64,000 nt of DNA from Chloroflexota bacterium (GTDB lineage Bacteria > Chloroflexota > Anaerolineae > SpSt-313), in NCBI GenBank assembly GCA_029553955.1, contig JAKPJZ010000096.1, forward strand, positions 1-64,000, in the 5' to 3' direction. This document shows positions 49,534-57,885 of this stretch, one piece after another. The position numbers and the translations under genes were made by a program. Numbering within the stretch: position 1 is the first letter of the stretch; every line of letters begins with the position of its first letter. Below the pieces are notes generated by a model that saw only the letters and a program-made list of their open reading frames with translations, made no database searches and was not told where the DNA came from.

Positions 49534-49613
49534 GGGGTTTTGGTGGGTTGGTCGATGCTCGTGGCTGCCCCCGCGGGGGCAGCCACGAGCATCGACCAAC
49601 CCACCAAAACCCC
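49534..49613. repeat. Family E palindrome E7 (80 bp, perfect)
   Basis: GGGGTTTTGGTGGGTTGGTC... to GGCTGCCCCCG and its exact complement. The right flank AACCGGGCATGTGCGAAGCG plus TGAAGCCCGGT is the best-preserved copy of the family box. Confidence 0.95.
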
Positions 49614-49684
49614 GCCCCAAAGGCTCCGAACCGGGCATGTGCGAAGCGTGAAGCCCGGTCACGAGCGACTCTGTGGCTTGTCCC

Positions 49685-50497
49685 TCAATGGCGGTAGAAC
49701 CCGGTGAATCGGATGCCCAGGCGCGCCGCCGCCTGCCGGGCCTGCAGCTCCAGCGCGGCCCAGTAGCCGGCATCGCGCACGGCCGCACGATGGGTCTCCA
49801 GGCGTTCGGGGTAGTGGCGGTGTATGGCGGCTTCGACGCCGGCCCAGTTGGCGCCGCTGGGGTTGAGCGCCTCCACGCCCACTTCGTCGACCGCCCCCGC
49901 GAGGGCTTCGAGCAGCTCTTCGATGCCGGCCGAGAGCTGGGGCAGGTAGGGGCTGATGAAGGCGTAGGTGCGCACGCCGGCGTCGTGCAGCGCCTGCAGG
50001 GCGGCGCGGCGTTTCGTCGGCGGCGTGGCGCGCGGCTCGGTACGGCGGGCCAGCGCGTCGTCGAGGGTGCTCAGGCTCAGGCCCACGGTGCACGTCTTGA
50101 ACTGGCGCAAGAGGTCCAGGTCGCGCAGCACCAGGTCCGACTTGGTGAGGATGTCGACCGCCGCGCCGTGATCCAGCAGCGCCTCGAGCACGCCGCGCGT
50201 CAGGCGGTAGCGCGCCTCAGGCGGCTGGTAGGGATCGGTGACGCTCGACAGAAAGACGGCCCCCTCCAGCGGGGCGCGGCGCCGGGCCAGCTCGCGACGC
50301 AGCAGCTCGGGCGCGTTGACGCGAGCGTCGAGAAAGCGGCCCCAGGGCTCGTTGTGGCCGGTGAAGCGCTTCATAAAGCGCGCATAGCAATACACGCAGC
50401 CGTGCACGCAGCCCACGTAGGGGTTGACCACGTACTGTGCCCCCGGCAGGCCGCTCTTCTGCAGCATGCTCTTGGCCTGGATTTCGCGGACGGCCAT
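49685..50497 (-). CDS. SPL-family radical SAM protein (Rv2578c type)
   Basis: A 270-residue protein, starting MAVREIQAKSMLQKSG after GGAGAGGAG. YVGCVHGCVYCYARFM holds the CxxxCxxC cluster motif, and VFLSSVTDPYQPPEAR and LTKSDLVLRDLDLL are blocks shared with spore-photoproduct-lyase-like radical SAM proteins of the COG1533 type. There is no cobalamin domain. Proposed roles include DNA repair, but actinobacterial and chloroflexal members remain uncharacterised. Confidence 0.82.
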   Translation of the reverse strand: MAVREIQAKSMLQKSGLPGAQYVVNPYVGCVHGCVYCYARFMKRFTGHNEPWGRFLDARVNAPELLRRELARRRAPLEGAVFLSSVTDPYQPPEARYRLTRGVLEALLDHGAAVDILTKSDLVLRDLDLLRQFKTCTVGLSLSTLDDALARRTEPRATPPTKRRAALQALHDAGVRTYAFISPYLPQLSAGIEELLEALAGAVDEVGVEALNPSGANWAGVEAAIHRHYPERLETHRAAVRDAGYWAALELQARQAAARLGIRFTGFYRH

Positions 50498-50511
50498 CGC
50501 AACTCCTCTCC

Positions 50512-50550
50512 GACAGGTTGTCGGACTCCCGAACAAGTTCGGGCGTTCCC
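50512..50550. repeat. Family D fragment
   Basis: GACAGGTTGTCGGACTCCCG then AACAAGTTCGGGCGTTCCC is a single family D arm upstream of the SPL-type gene. Confidence 0.6.
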
Positions 50551-50610
50551 AGCCTCCTGGCGACAGCCGGGCATTTCGCTGCGCGCCCTTCCGGCCCTGA
50601 GCCCTTGGCA

Positions 50611-50682
50611 AGGGGTTTTTGGCGGCTGGCGCCGTTGCCCGGCCCGCGGGCCGGGCAACGGCGCCAGCCGCCAAAAACCCCT
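50611..50682. repeat. Family E palindrome E8 (72 bp, perfect)
   Basis: AGGGGTTTTTGGCGGCTGGC... to GCCCGGCCCG and its exact complement. The right flank GTACCGGTCTTGCGCGACGC plus GTCATAGCCGGT is conserved. Confidence 0.95.
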
Positions 50683-50787
50683 CCTTAAAGGCTCCGTACC
50701 GGTCTTGCGCGACGCGTCATAGCCGGTCGCCGGCCCTGAATGTCTAGGGCAGGCTGAGTTCCTGAGCAGACAACATGCCCCTTAAGG

Positions 50788-50816
50788 TTGATTTCCACCA
50801 CGACCTCGCCTATACT
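50788..50816 (+). promoter_or_regulatory. Promoter of the nucleotidyltransferase gene
   Basis: TTGATT (50788-50793) and TATACT (50811-50816) are 17 nt apart. The predicted start coincides with the ATG at 50823, so the message may be leaderless. Confidence 0.55.
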
Positions 50817-50822
50817 GATGTC

Positions 50823-51167
50823 ATGAGTGATAGGCAAGTTCTTCCATTGGCGCCAGCCGAGCTTACCGCGCTGAGCGAGATCAGGCGAAGGGTGCGAGCC
50901 CAATTCGCCATCGTTCAATTTGTCCTGTACGGGTCTGCCGTGCGCGGCGAAGCAGATGCAGAGTCGGATATCGATCTGCTCATCGTGACCGCGCGACCCC
51001 TTGCGCGACCGGAACGGCACAAGATCACCGATATCGTGTTCCACGTCAACCTGGAGTATGGCACCAATTCCAGTACGTTGGTCGTCGATCGCGAATCGTG
51101 GCAGACGGGGGCCATCTCCGTGCTGCCCATCCACGATAAAGTCCTGCGGGAGGGCCTTGCGGTATGA
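50823..51167 (+). CDS. MNT-type nucleotidyltransferase
   Basis: A 114-residue protein. The signature YGSAVRGEADAESDIDLLIV is the G-S-x-x-R-G-x6-S-D-x-D-L motif of minimal nucleotidyltransferases, most of them antitoxins of HEPN toxins. The start at 50823 is inferred from the promoter; an in-frame ATG 48 nt earlier would lie before transcription starts. A HEPN partner would be expected next, but only a short overlapping frame (51164-51322, starting MTTNMIPFLRTAKL) is there, with no RX4-6H motif. Confidence 0.78.
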   Translation: MSDRQVLPLAPAELTALSEIRRRVRAQFAIVQFVLYGSAVRGEADAESDIDLLIVTARPLARPERHKITDIVFHVNLEYGTNSSTLVVDRESWQTGAISVLPIHDKVLREGLAV

Positions 51168-51322
51168 CGACGAACATGATCCCCTTCTTGAGGACTGCCA
51201 AGCTGGCTTCGCACCTTTGCCGGCTTCTGTTTGGCCAACGTACCGGAGTCCTGAACGTCTTCCGGCTTGCGGCGATAGCTCAGCTGTGCTATAATTGTAC
51301 TGTGTACTCAACTGATAGCTGA
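51164..51322 (+). pseudogene. Short frame overlapping the nucleotidyltransferase; possible remnant of a HEPN partner
   Basis: An ATGA overlap with the preceding stop suggests translational coupling. The frame encodes about 52 residues (MTTNMIPFLRTAKLASHLCR...) and ends at TGA. No HEPN catalytic motif is visible, so it may be the truncated start of the lost toxin or chance. Confidence 0.35.
51267..51295 (+). promoter_or_regulatory. Promoter ahead of the methylase gene
   Basis: TTGCGG (51267-51272) and TATAAT (51290-51295) are 17 nt apart; start near 51302, leader about 160 nt. Confidence 0.5.
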
Positions 51323-51459
51323 TCAGTCTAGCTCCAGGTGCCAAGGATCTCTGTCCGTTCTGCCGGCAGCAAGAATGGTGAGGTAAGAACGTGGACGCCT
51401 GGCAACCTACTCTCTGGCAATCATGTCCGAGGCCCCTGTTGGATCGCCATGGAGGCGCC

Positions 51460-52331
51460 ATGAATCCCCCTGATGTGCCCAGCACAGCCAAGATCGTGAA
51501 TGTCGCAGCTGTGCCACACCGCAGCCCGCTTCGCTATCCTGGAGGCAAAACCTGGCTGGTACCCCGCATCAGGCTCTGGCTTCATAGCCTTGACCTCGCC
51601 CACGGGAGCTCATCGAACCGTTTGCCGGTGGAGCCATCGTCGGGCTGACGGCGGCCTTTGAGCGCTTGGTTGATCGGGTGACGCTGGTAGAGCTGGACAA
51701 AGATGTCGCAGCGCTGTGGCAGGTAATCCTGAACGGCGAGGGCGGCAGACTGGCCAACCACGTGGCCGACTTTGAGCTATCCCTGGAGGCGGTCAAGGCC
51801 ATTCTGGCAGCCCATCCCACTTCGCTGTATGAGAGGGCTTTCGCCACGCTTCTCAGGAACAGGGTACAGAGGGGAGGCATTCTCGCTCCGGGCGCAAGTC
51901 TGATGAAGGCGGGCGAGAACGGGCGGGGGATAGCCTCCCGTTGGTATCCGGAGACCCTGCAGCGGCGCATATTGGCCATCGTGTCGTTGAAGGACAGAAT
52001 CACCTTCGTACAGGGTGACGGCATCGACTATCTCTGCCTTCAGGCCGACCGCCCTGACGTGGCGTATTTCATCGATCCCCCGTACACCGTGGCTGGCAGG
52101 CGACTGTATGCTCACTCGGCGATCGATCACGAAGCGCTATTCCGGGTTGCGGCCACTCTGCGCGGCGACTTTTTGATGACGTACGACAACGCCCCAGAGA
52201 TCCGGCGCTTGGCCGCGAAACACGGCTTCGATACCGAAGAGATCGCCATGAAGAACACACACCACGCCCAAGAGACCGAGTTGCTCATCGGTCGCGATCT
52301 GTCGTGGGCACGCGCTAAGGACGCGGGCTAA
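51460..52331 (+). pseudogene. Dam-type (D12 class) adenine-N6 DNA methyltransferase, frameshifted
   Basis: GGAGGCGCC precedes the ATG at 51460. The first frame encodes RSPLRYPGGKTWLVPRIRLWLH, including the SAM-binding PGGK motif, then runs to a stop at 51646-51648. The remaining homology is in another frame from about 51594: RELIEPFAGGAIVGLTAAF (motif I), VTLVELDKDVAALWQVI and the catalytic FIDPPYT motif, ending at TAA 52329-52331. The switch lies in 51594-51605, so one base appears to be missing. No slippery heptamer is visible. If it is not an assembly error, the enzyme is inactive while the convergent nuclease gene is intact. Confidence 0.85.
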
Positions 52332-53250
52332 GCTGAGCAAGCTTGGCGCGTATCCTTTCCTCAAGCACCTCAAGGCTCACAGGCGCTCCCGCCGTGATGC
52401 CCTCTACCGCCTGCTCGAGGGTCGTCAAGAATACCTTGTCGGGAACCAATCCGGCATTCTCGTCATACCGTACCACGAACCAGGCGATGTCGCAGTTCGA
52501 GACGTGCGATACTTCCGCCATAGGGGCCAAGGCCGCAAAGAAAGCACGGTCCACCACCACAGCCATCTTCTTTCCCCATCTGCGCAATGAGGGCACCTTG
52601 GTCTGTAGTTGTGGCATGAGCCTCTTCGGTCCGCTGCTCCGATAGTCCGGGCGGCGATTGCCGCTGGGGAACGGCAGCGCGCTCTGGCTATGTTCCCTCA
52701 TCGCATGATACTCGCGACTCATGGCGTCTCCCTGGAAGTATGCTGCCTGAATCTCCAGGGCACACCACCTCAGAGGATCGACATCTGGCACGATGAGCAC
52801 TTCGTCAATGCGCCCAACATCGGCGCTGGGCTCCTCTGGATCACCCTTGGCGGATACCGCTGACAGGAAACCCACTTCGCGAACCACCTGCGGCATGTCG
52901 CATCCCAAGAGGACCTGCCCTACCCAGGCATAGATGGTGCCGTCTTGCTCGAACCGCTTTGGGCAGACAGTACGAAGATCGCCGTCATCACCCTCGACTA
53001 TGCCCGCCTCACCCCCTGCTCTTGAACGGGTGTAGAGGCGAAGGGTGCACACCCCGCCCTCCTTGTTGCGCGGGACAACGTTTGTGGCTGCGCTCTGAAA
53101 GGGACAGGGCTGATCCGGACGCACCTTCTTGGGGAGCTGCTGCAGATCAGCGTAGGACTTGCGTTCGTCGCCTGTGAGCTCGGTGAACAGCTTTCCGTAC
53201 CACTCTCCTATGCCGAACCTTCGTTGATCCCTCTGCTCGCGTGCTGCCAT
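52315..53250 (-). CDS. NotI-like type II restriction endonuclease
   Basis: A 311-residue protein. RRFGIGEWYGKLFTELT and CPFQ...NKEGGVCTLRLY are the opening of the NotI restriction endonuclease family. Cys49, Cys68, Cys96 and Cys117 could form its four-cysteine metal site. The nuclease core appears as Asp149 (GRIDEVLI) with Glu166-x-Gln168 (CALEIQAAY), matching the D...E-x-Q active site reported for NotI. The stop overlaps the end of the convergent methylase gene by 17 nt. GC is lower than in the flanks. The recognition sequence cannot be read from the protein. Confidence 0.78.
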   Translation of the reverse strand: MAAREQRDQRRFGIGEWYGKLFTELTGDERKSYADLQQLPKKVRPDQPCPFQSAATNVVPRNKEGGVCTLRLYTRSRAGGEAGIVEGDDGDLRTVCPKRFEQDGTIYAWVGQVLLGCDMPQVVREVGFLSAVSAKGDPEEPSADVGRIDEVLIVPDVDPLRWCALEIQAAYFQGDAMSREYHAMREHSQSALPFPSGNRRPDYRSSGPKRLMPQLQTKVPSLRRWGKKMAVVVDRAFFAALAPMAEVSHVSNCDIAWFVVRYDENAGLVPDKVFLTTLEQAVEGITAGAPVSLEVLEERIRAKLAQLSPRP

Positions 53251-53426
53251 GGGCTCGATTCCCGCCTTCCCTTGAAAGCCCTACTGTCGGCCGCACGTCG
53301 TGCTCCAATGTCTGCCATCATCGGCTCGATGGACCGGTTCCGGGACCACCCGGCCCATCGTCTCTTCGCAAGCGACTGTGATCTTACCCCGACTCCTCGC
53401 AAGATGCAAACAGCTTGGGCAGGATT

Positions 53427-54683
53427 CTACCCACTCTGCCGCTCCGAGCGGCACCAATCCAGGTCCTTGTCCTGCAGCGCAGCCAGCAGCTCGGCGACGA
53501 GCGCCAGCGCCTCGTCGAGCTTGTGGCCGCTGACCCAGTCGGCCGTATCAGCGGGCGTGTGCATGATGTTGGCCACGCCTACCGAGCCGAGGGCAACCGC
53601 CGGCACGCCGTGCGAGAAAAAGGTGTAGTGGTTGCTCGCCGGCCACGGGGCGACGACGCTGACTCCCGGGTGCGCGGCTGCCACGCTCGCCACCAGCGCC
53701 CCAAACGCCTCCGAGCAGGCCAGCGACGTCACGGTGTTCACCCCCACCGCCTGCCCCACGCCGTCGACGTTGATGGCGGCCAGCGTGTAACCCAGGCGCT
53801 CGCCATCGCGCGGCGTGGGCAGGCCCGAGAAGACCGGGATGGCCTCCAGGCCGTAGTGCTGCAGGTACAGCTCGTCGCCGTGCCCGCCCGATTCCTCATC
53901 GCCAAAGGCCACGAGCTCGACGCCCAGGCGCAGATTCCCTCGGGCAAGGCGCTCAGCGATCGCCAGCAGCACGGCCACGCCCGAGGCGTTGTCGACGGCG
54001 CCGGGGGCGTCGATGGCGGTGTCATAGTGCGCCGCGAGCACCAGGCGCTCGCGGCGGGTGCCGGGCCGGCGGGCGACCACGTTGCAGGCCTCGCCTGGCC
54101 CGCGGCGGCTGGCGATGCGCAGATGGATCTCGGCGCCCGCCTGCCCGAGCAGCCGCCGGCCCACCTCGGCGGGCACCGTGACCGAGGGGATGGCCAGCTC
54201 CCAATCGGTGATGATGCGCGCCAGGCTGCCGGCGCTGGGGTTGACGGTGATGGCCGCCAGCGGCGCCTTGGCCTCGAGCTCGCGGATCAGCGCCTGGTGC
54301 GCAGGTGGATTGTAGACCCGATTGGCCTTGGGCGCCAACGGCTCGCGGGTGAGTTCGCCGTAGAGGACGGCGATGCGCCCCGCGAGCTCTGCCGCCGCCA
54401 GCTCGGCCAGGGTGCCCAGCGCCACGAACGGCGCCGCCACGTCGCAGGATGGTGAGAAGCCGTTGGCGGCCGCGGCCAGCGCCTCGCCGCCGAGCGTGAG
54501 CTGCGTCTCCTCCTCCTGCCAGGAGGGGAAGGGCCAGGCCTGGCGCTCGACCTCGTAGCCCAGGCCGCCGAGGACGTCGGCGATATAGCCCGCTGTGGCC
54601 CCGTGGGCGGGCGAGCCAACCGGCCGCGGGCCGAGCTCGACCAGGCGCGTCAGATGCGCCATAGGGGTGGTCGATCTGGACAT
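53427..54683 (-). CDS. M28-family zinc metallopeptidase with PA-like insert
   Basis: A 418-residue protein. The ATG at 54683 follows AAGGAGGATGTC; longer reads cross family D repeats. Zinc ligands and catalysis are visible in LVLAAHYDTA (His, Asp), APGAVDNASGV (Asp), FGDEESGGHGDE (Glu-Glu) and NHYTFFSHGVP (His). Residues about 70-190 between the opening helix and the peptidase core form a PA-like domain. No signal peptide is evident, so aminopeptidase action on cytoplasmic or re-imported peptides is likely. Confidence 0.85.
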   Translation of the reverse strand: MSRSTTPMAHLTRLVELGPRPVGSPAHGATAGYIADVLGGLGYEVERQAWPFPSWQEEETQLTLGGEALAAAANGFSPSCDVAAPFVALGTLAELAAAELAGRIAVLYGELTREPLAPKANRVYNPPAHQALIRELEAKAPLAAITVNPSAGSLARIITDWELAIPSVTVPAEVGRRLLGQAGAEIHLRIASRRGPGEACNVVARRPGTRRERLVLAAHYDTAIDAPGAVDNASGVAVLLAIAERLARGNLRLGVELVAFGDEESGGHGDELYLQHYGLEAIPVFSGLPTPRDGERLGYTLAAINVDGVGQAVGVNTVTSLACSEAFGALVASVAAAHPGVSVVAPWPASNHYTFFSHGVPAVALGSVGVANIMHTPADTADWVSGHKLDEALALVAELLAALQDKDLDWCRSERQSG

Positions 54684-54699
54684 GACATCCTCCTTCATC

Positions 54700-54942
54700 A
54701 TTCCCGGACTCCCGAATTCGGGCCGTCTGCCCCTGGACTCCCGAACGTGACTCCCGGCCCGGACTCCCGAACTTGTTCGGGCGGTGCCCTGTGCCGTGGC
54801 ACGGACGCCCCAACAAGTTGGGGATTCCCGGCCCGGACTCCCGGCCCGGACTCCCGAACTTGTTCGGGCTGTCGGGTGGGTACGCCCCGACAAGTCGGGG
54901 AGTCCGGATTGGGGGGCGCCGAACAAGTTCGGGAGTCCGGGT
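54700..54942. repeat. Family D cluster
   Basis: At least six arms of the type GGACTCCCGAACTTGTTCGG and CCCCAACAAGTTGGGGA (54707-54942) occur in both orientations between the M28 and uvrA-like genes. The last arm abuts the uvrA-like stop. Confidence 0.85.
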
Positions 54943-57471
54943 TTACGCGCGAAGCAGCGGGCGCAGGCGGGCGCCGGTGTGCGAGGCGGCGACGTTGGCC
55001 ACCTGCTCAGGCGTGCCCTCGGCGATGATGCGCCCGCCGGCGTCGCCGCCTTCGGGGCCGAGGTCCACTACCCAGTCGGCAACTTTGATGACGTCGAGGT
55101 TGTGCTCGATCACCAGCACCGTGTTCCCGGCAGCGACCAGCCGCTGCAGGATGCCCAGCAGCCGCGCCACGTCGGCCGGATGCAGGCCGGTGGTTGGCTC
55201 GTCGAGCAGGTAGAGCGTGTGGCCGCCGGCGCGGCGCGCGAGCTCTTTGGCCAGCTTGACGCGCTGCGCCTCGCCGCCCGAGAGCGAGGTCGCCGGCTGC
55301 CCAAGGCGCAGATAGCCCAGGCCCACATCCACCATCAGCCCCAGCCGGGCCGCGGCCGCCGGCACGTCCTGGAAGGCCGCCGCCGCCTCTTCGATGGTCA
55401 TGTCGAGCACGCCGGAGATCGAGTGGCCGCGGTAACGCACGGCGAGCACCTCGCGCCGGAAGCGGCGGCCGTGGCAGGCGGGGCAGCGTACCTGCACGTC
55501 GGGCATCAGGTGCATCTGCACCGTGAGCGTACCCGCGCCCTCGCAGCGCTCGCAGCGCCCGCCGGGCACGTTGAAGGAAAAGTGGCTCGCCTGCAGCCCG
55601 CGCTCGCGCGCCTCGGGAAGGGCGGCGAAGGTGTCGCGGATGGCGGCAAAGGCGTCGGTGTAGGTGGCCGCATTGGAGCGCGGCGTGCGGCCAATCGCCG
55701 TCTGGTCGATGGTGATGAACTTGTCGAGGTGCTCCCAGCCTTCGATTGTCTCGTGATCGCCGGGGGCATCGCCGGCGTCGTAGAAGCGCTGCCGCGCGGC
55801 GCGGTCAAGGATGTCGTAGAGCAGCGTCGACTTGCCCGAGCCCGAGACCCCCGTCACCGCCACCAGCATGCCCAGCGGCAGGGCCACGGTGATGTCCTTC
55901 AGGTTGTTGGCGCGGGCGCCGCGGATCACCAGGCGCCGGCCGTTGCCGCGGCGCCGCGAGGGCACGGCGATGCGCTCGCGGCCCGAGAGGTAGCGGCCGG
56001 TGGCCGAGGCCGGGCAGGCGGCCACCGCCTCTGGCGGCCCGGCCACGACCACCTCGCCGCCCTGCTCCCCGGCCCCCGGCCCAAGGTCGACGACATGGTC
56101 GGCGGCGCGCACCACGTCGAGGTCGTGCTCCACGACCAGCACCGTATTGCCGAGGTCGCGCAGTTGCTTGAGCACGGCGATCATGCGCGCCGTATCGCGC
56201 GGATGCAGGCCGATGGTCGGCTCGTCGAGGACGTAGAGGACGCCGCTCAGCCCCGAGCCGAGAAGCGAAGCCAGCCGCAGACGCTGCGCTTCGCCCGCCG
56301 AGACGGTGGGTGAGGTGCGCGCCAGGGTCAGGTAGCCCGCGCCGACGTCGATCAGCCGGCGCACGCGGCCGCGCAGGTCGCCCACGATAGGCTCGGCGAC
56401 CTCCCACGCCTGCGGCGACAGGGCCGCCTGCAGCCCCTCCAGCCAGCCCGCCAGTTCGCTGAGCGGCCGCTGCGAGAGCTGCACGATCGTCTCGCCGAGC
56501 ACGGTCACCCGGCGGCTCTCGGGGCGCAGCCGGTCGCCGCCGCAGTCGGGGCACGTCTGCGTCACCAGCAGCTTTTCCATCTTTTCGCGGTAGGCAACCT
56601 TGTGGATGTTCTCCTCGTAGCGGCGCAGCGTGCCGGTGACGATGCCCTCGAAGCGGCCCGCCGCCGCCGTCTCGGGCGGGTCGATGTCGGGAAAGCGACG
56701 GCGGAACTGCGGGCTGCCCACGCCGTAGAGCAGCAGGTCGCGCTGCGCGGCGCCCAGCGAACCGATCGGCGCTGCCGGGTCAAAGGTGAAACCATAGTGC
56801 TCTGCGGCCCGCTGCAGCGTCTGCGCGTAGCGCGGGATTTCGTACTTGGCGTCCCAGCGGAGCACGCCGCCGCCCTCGATGCTGCGCGTCTCGTCGAGCA
56901 GCGCGGCCACGTTGGCCGTCTGCACCACGCCCAGGCCGGTGCAGGTGGGGCAGGCGCCGGCCAGCTTGTTGAAGGAAAAGTGGGCCATGCCGATCTCGGG
57001 CAGCGCCGTGCCGCAGCGCGGGCAGGGGGTGCTGTGGACGTCGTCGCCACCGTCGTCATCGTCGTCCCAGGCTTCGCCGTTGCCTCTGTCGTAGGCGGGC
57101 GGCACGTCGCCGCCGCAGTGCGGGCAGGGGCGGTGGCCGATGCGCGCATAGAGCACGCGCAGGTAGGTATAGACCTCGGTGACGGTGCCCACCGTCGAGC
57201 GCGGGCTGTGGTTGGTCAGATGCTGGTCGACGCTGATGGAGGGCGACAAGCCCACGAGCGACTCGGCCTGCGGCTTGGCTTCGTGGGTCACCAAGCCGAG
57301 CGACTCCATGTACTGCCGCTGGCCCTCCCTGTGCAGCAGGTCAAAGGCCAGGGTCGACTTGCCCGAGCCCGAGAGCCCGGTAAAGACGACGAGCTTGCCC
57401 TTGGGGATGCTGAGGGTTACATTCTTCAGGTTGTGCAGACGGGCGCCGCGGATGACGATCTGATCCCGCAT
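54943..57471 (-). CDS. UvrA-like ABC ATPase (UvrA2/class II type)
   Basis: An 842-residue protein with two ABC cassettes. The first Walker A is GLSGSGKST (about 32-40), the second GVSGSGKST (about 535-543). The ABC signatures are VSAGEAQRLRLA and LSGGEAQRVKLA. Zinc-finger CxxC pairs are present (CPHCGG, CPRCG, CPTCTG and CERCEG, CPACHG). At about 840 residues it is shorter than canonical UvrA (about 940) and lacks part of the UvrB-binding region, as in UvrA2/DrrC-like proteins linked to resistance or self-protection. It is probably a second, specialised UvrA. Confidence 0.85.
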   Translation of the reverse strand: MRDQIVIRGARLHNLKNVTLSIPKGKLVVFTGLSGSGKSTLAFDLLHREGQRQYMESLGLVTHEAKPQAESLVGLSPSISVDQHLTNHSPRSTVGTVTEVYTYLRVLYARIGHRPCPHCGGDVPPAYDRGNGEAWDDDDDGGDDVHSTPCPRCGTALPEIGMAHFSFNKLAGACPTCTGLGVVQTANVAALLDETRSIEGGGVLRWDAKYEIPRYAQTLQRAAEHYGFTFDPAAPIGSLGAAQRDLLLYGVGSPQFRRRFPDIDPPETAAAGRFEGIVTGTLRRYEENIHKVAYREKMEKLLVTQTCPDCGGDRLRPESRRVTVLGETIVQLSQRPLSELAGWLEGLQAALSPQAWEVAEPIVGDLRGRVRRLIDVGAGYLTLARTSPTVSAGEAQRLRLASLLGSGLSGVLYVLDEPTIGLHPRDTARMIAVLKQLRDLGNTVLVVEHDLDVVRAADHVVDLGPGAGEQGGEVVVAGPPEAVAACPASATGRYLSGRERIAVPSRRRGNGRRLVIRGARANNLKDITVALPLGMLVAVTGVSGSGKSTLLYDILDRAARQRFYDAGDAPGDHETIEGWEHLDKFITIDQTAIGRTPRSNAATYTDAFAAIRDTFAALPEARERGLQASHFSFNVPGGRCERCEGAGTLTVQMHLMPDVQVRCPACHGRRFRREVLAVRYRGHSISGVLDMTIEEAAAAFQDVPAAAARLGLMVDVGLGYLRLGQPATSLSGGEAQRVKLAKELARRAGGHTLYLLDEPTTGLHPADVARLLGILQRLVAAGNTVLVIEHNLDVIKVADWVVDLGPEGGDAGGRIIAEGTPEQVANVAASHTGARLRPLLRA

Positions 57472-57580
57472 CTCTCCACCTTTCGGGTGTTGCTGCGAAG
57501 AGCCTCTGCGGCAGGGCCGGCCTCATCCCGGCAATGGCCGGGCATCTCGCGCTGCCGGCAACCGGCTTCCACCCGGGATA

Positions 57581-57656
57581 GGGGTTTTGGCGGGTCGGTT
57601 GGCGTCGTTGGCCGCCCGCGGGCGGCCAACGACGCCAACCGACCCGCCAAAACCCC
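57581..57656. repeat. Family E palindrome E9 (76 bp, perfect)
   Basis: GGGGTTTTGGCGGGTCGGTT... to GGCCGCCCG and its exact complement. The right flank AGCCGGACTCGTGCGAAGCA plus TCAAGCCCGG is conserved. No gene is seen in 57472-57881. Confidence 0.95.
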
Positions 57657-57828
57657 GCCTCAAGGGTTCCAAGCCGGACTCGTGCGAAGCATCAAGCCCG
57701 GCTCACTGCCGGCGCCGGCCAGCCCGGCAGGCTAGGGCTTGCCGGATAGGCCAAATGCTGGCCGTAATGGCCAGGCACCTCTATTATACAACCTTGGTGG
57801 GCAAGTGGAGGGTTTGCCTGGCCTGCTT

Positions 57829-57885
57829 GTAGTGCGAGAGAAGCGCCTGCGGGCCTCTGCCCCGCAGGCGCTTCTCTCGCACTAC
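57829..57885. repeat. Family J palindrome with a CCTCTG centre
   Basis: GTAGTGCGAGAGAAGCGCCT plus GCGGG is inverted after a 6-7 nt loop. The inner stem differs from that of the 6402-6465 copy, but the GTAGTG...CACTAC ends are kept. The MerR-gene stop codon (57882-57884) lies in the right end. Confidence 0.85.

Noticed and set aside
51594-51605. Programmed -1 frameshift in the methylase gene
   Set aside because: No X-XXY-YYZ slippery heptamer or downstream pseudoknot is apparent, so a mutation or sequencing error is simpler.
54700-54942. LexA/SOS boxes in CCGAACTTGTTCGG
   Set aside because: The half-sites CGAAC/GTTCG are separated by 2 nt, not the 4 nt of the CGAAC-N4-GTTCG box, and the dyads are repeats found at unrelated loci.
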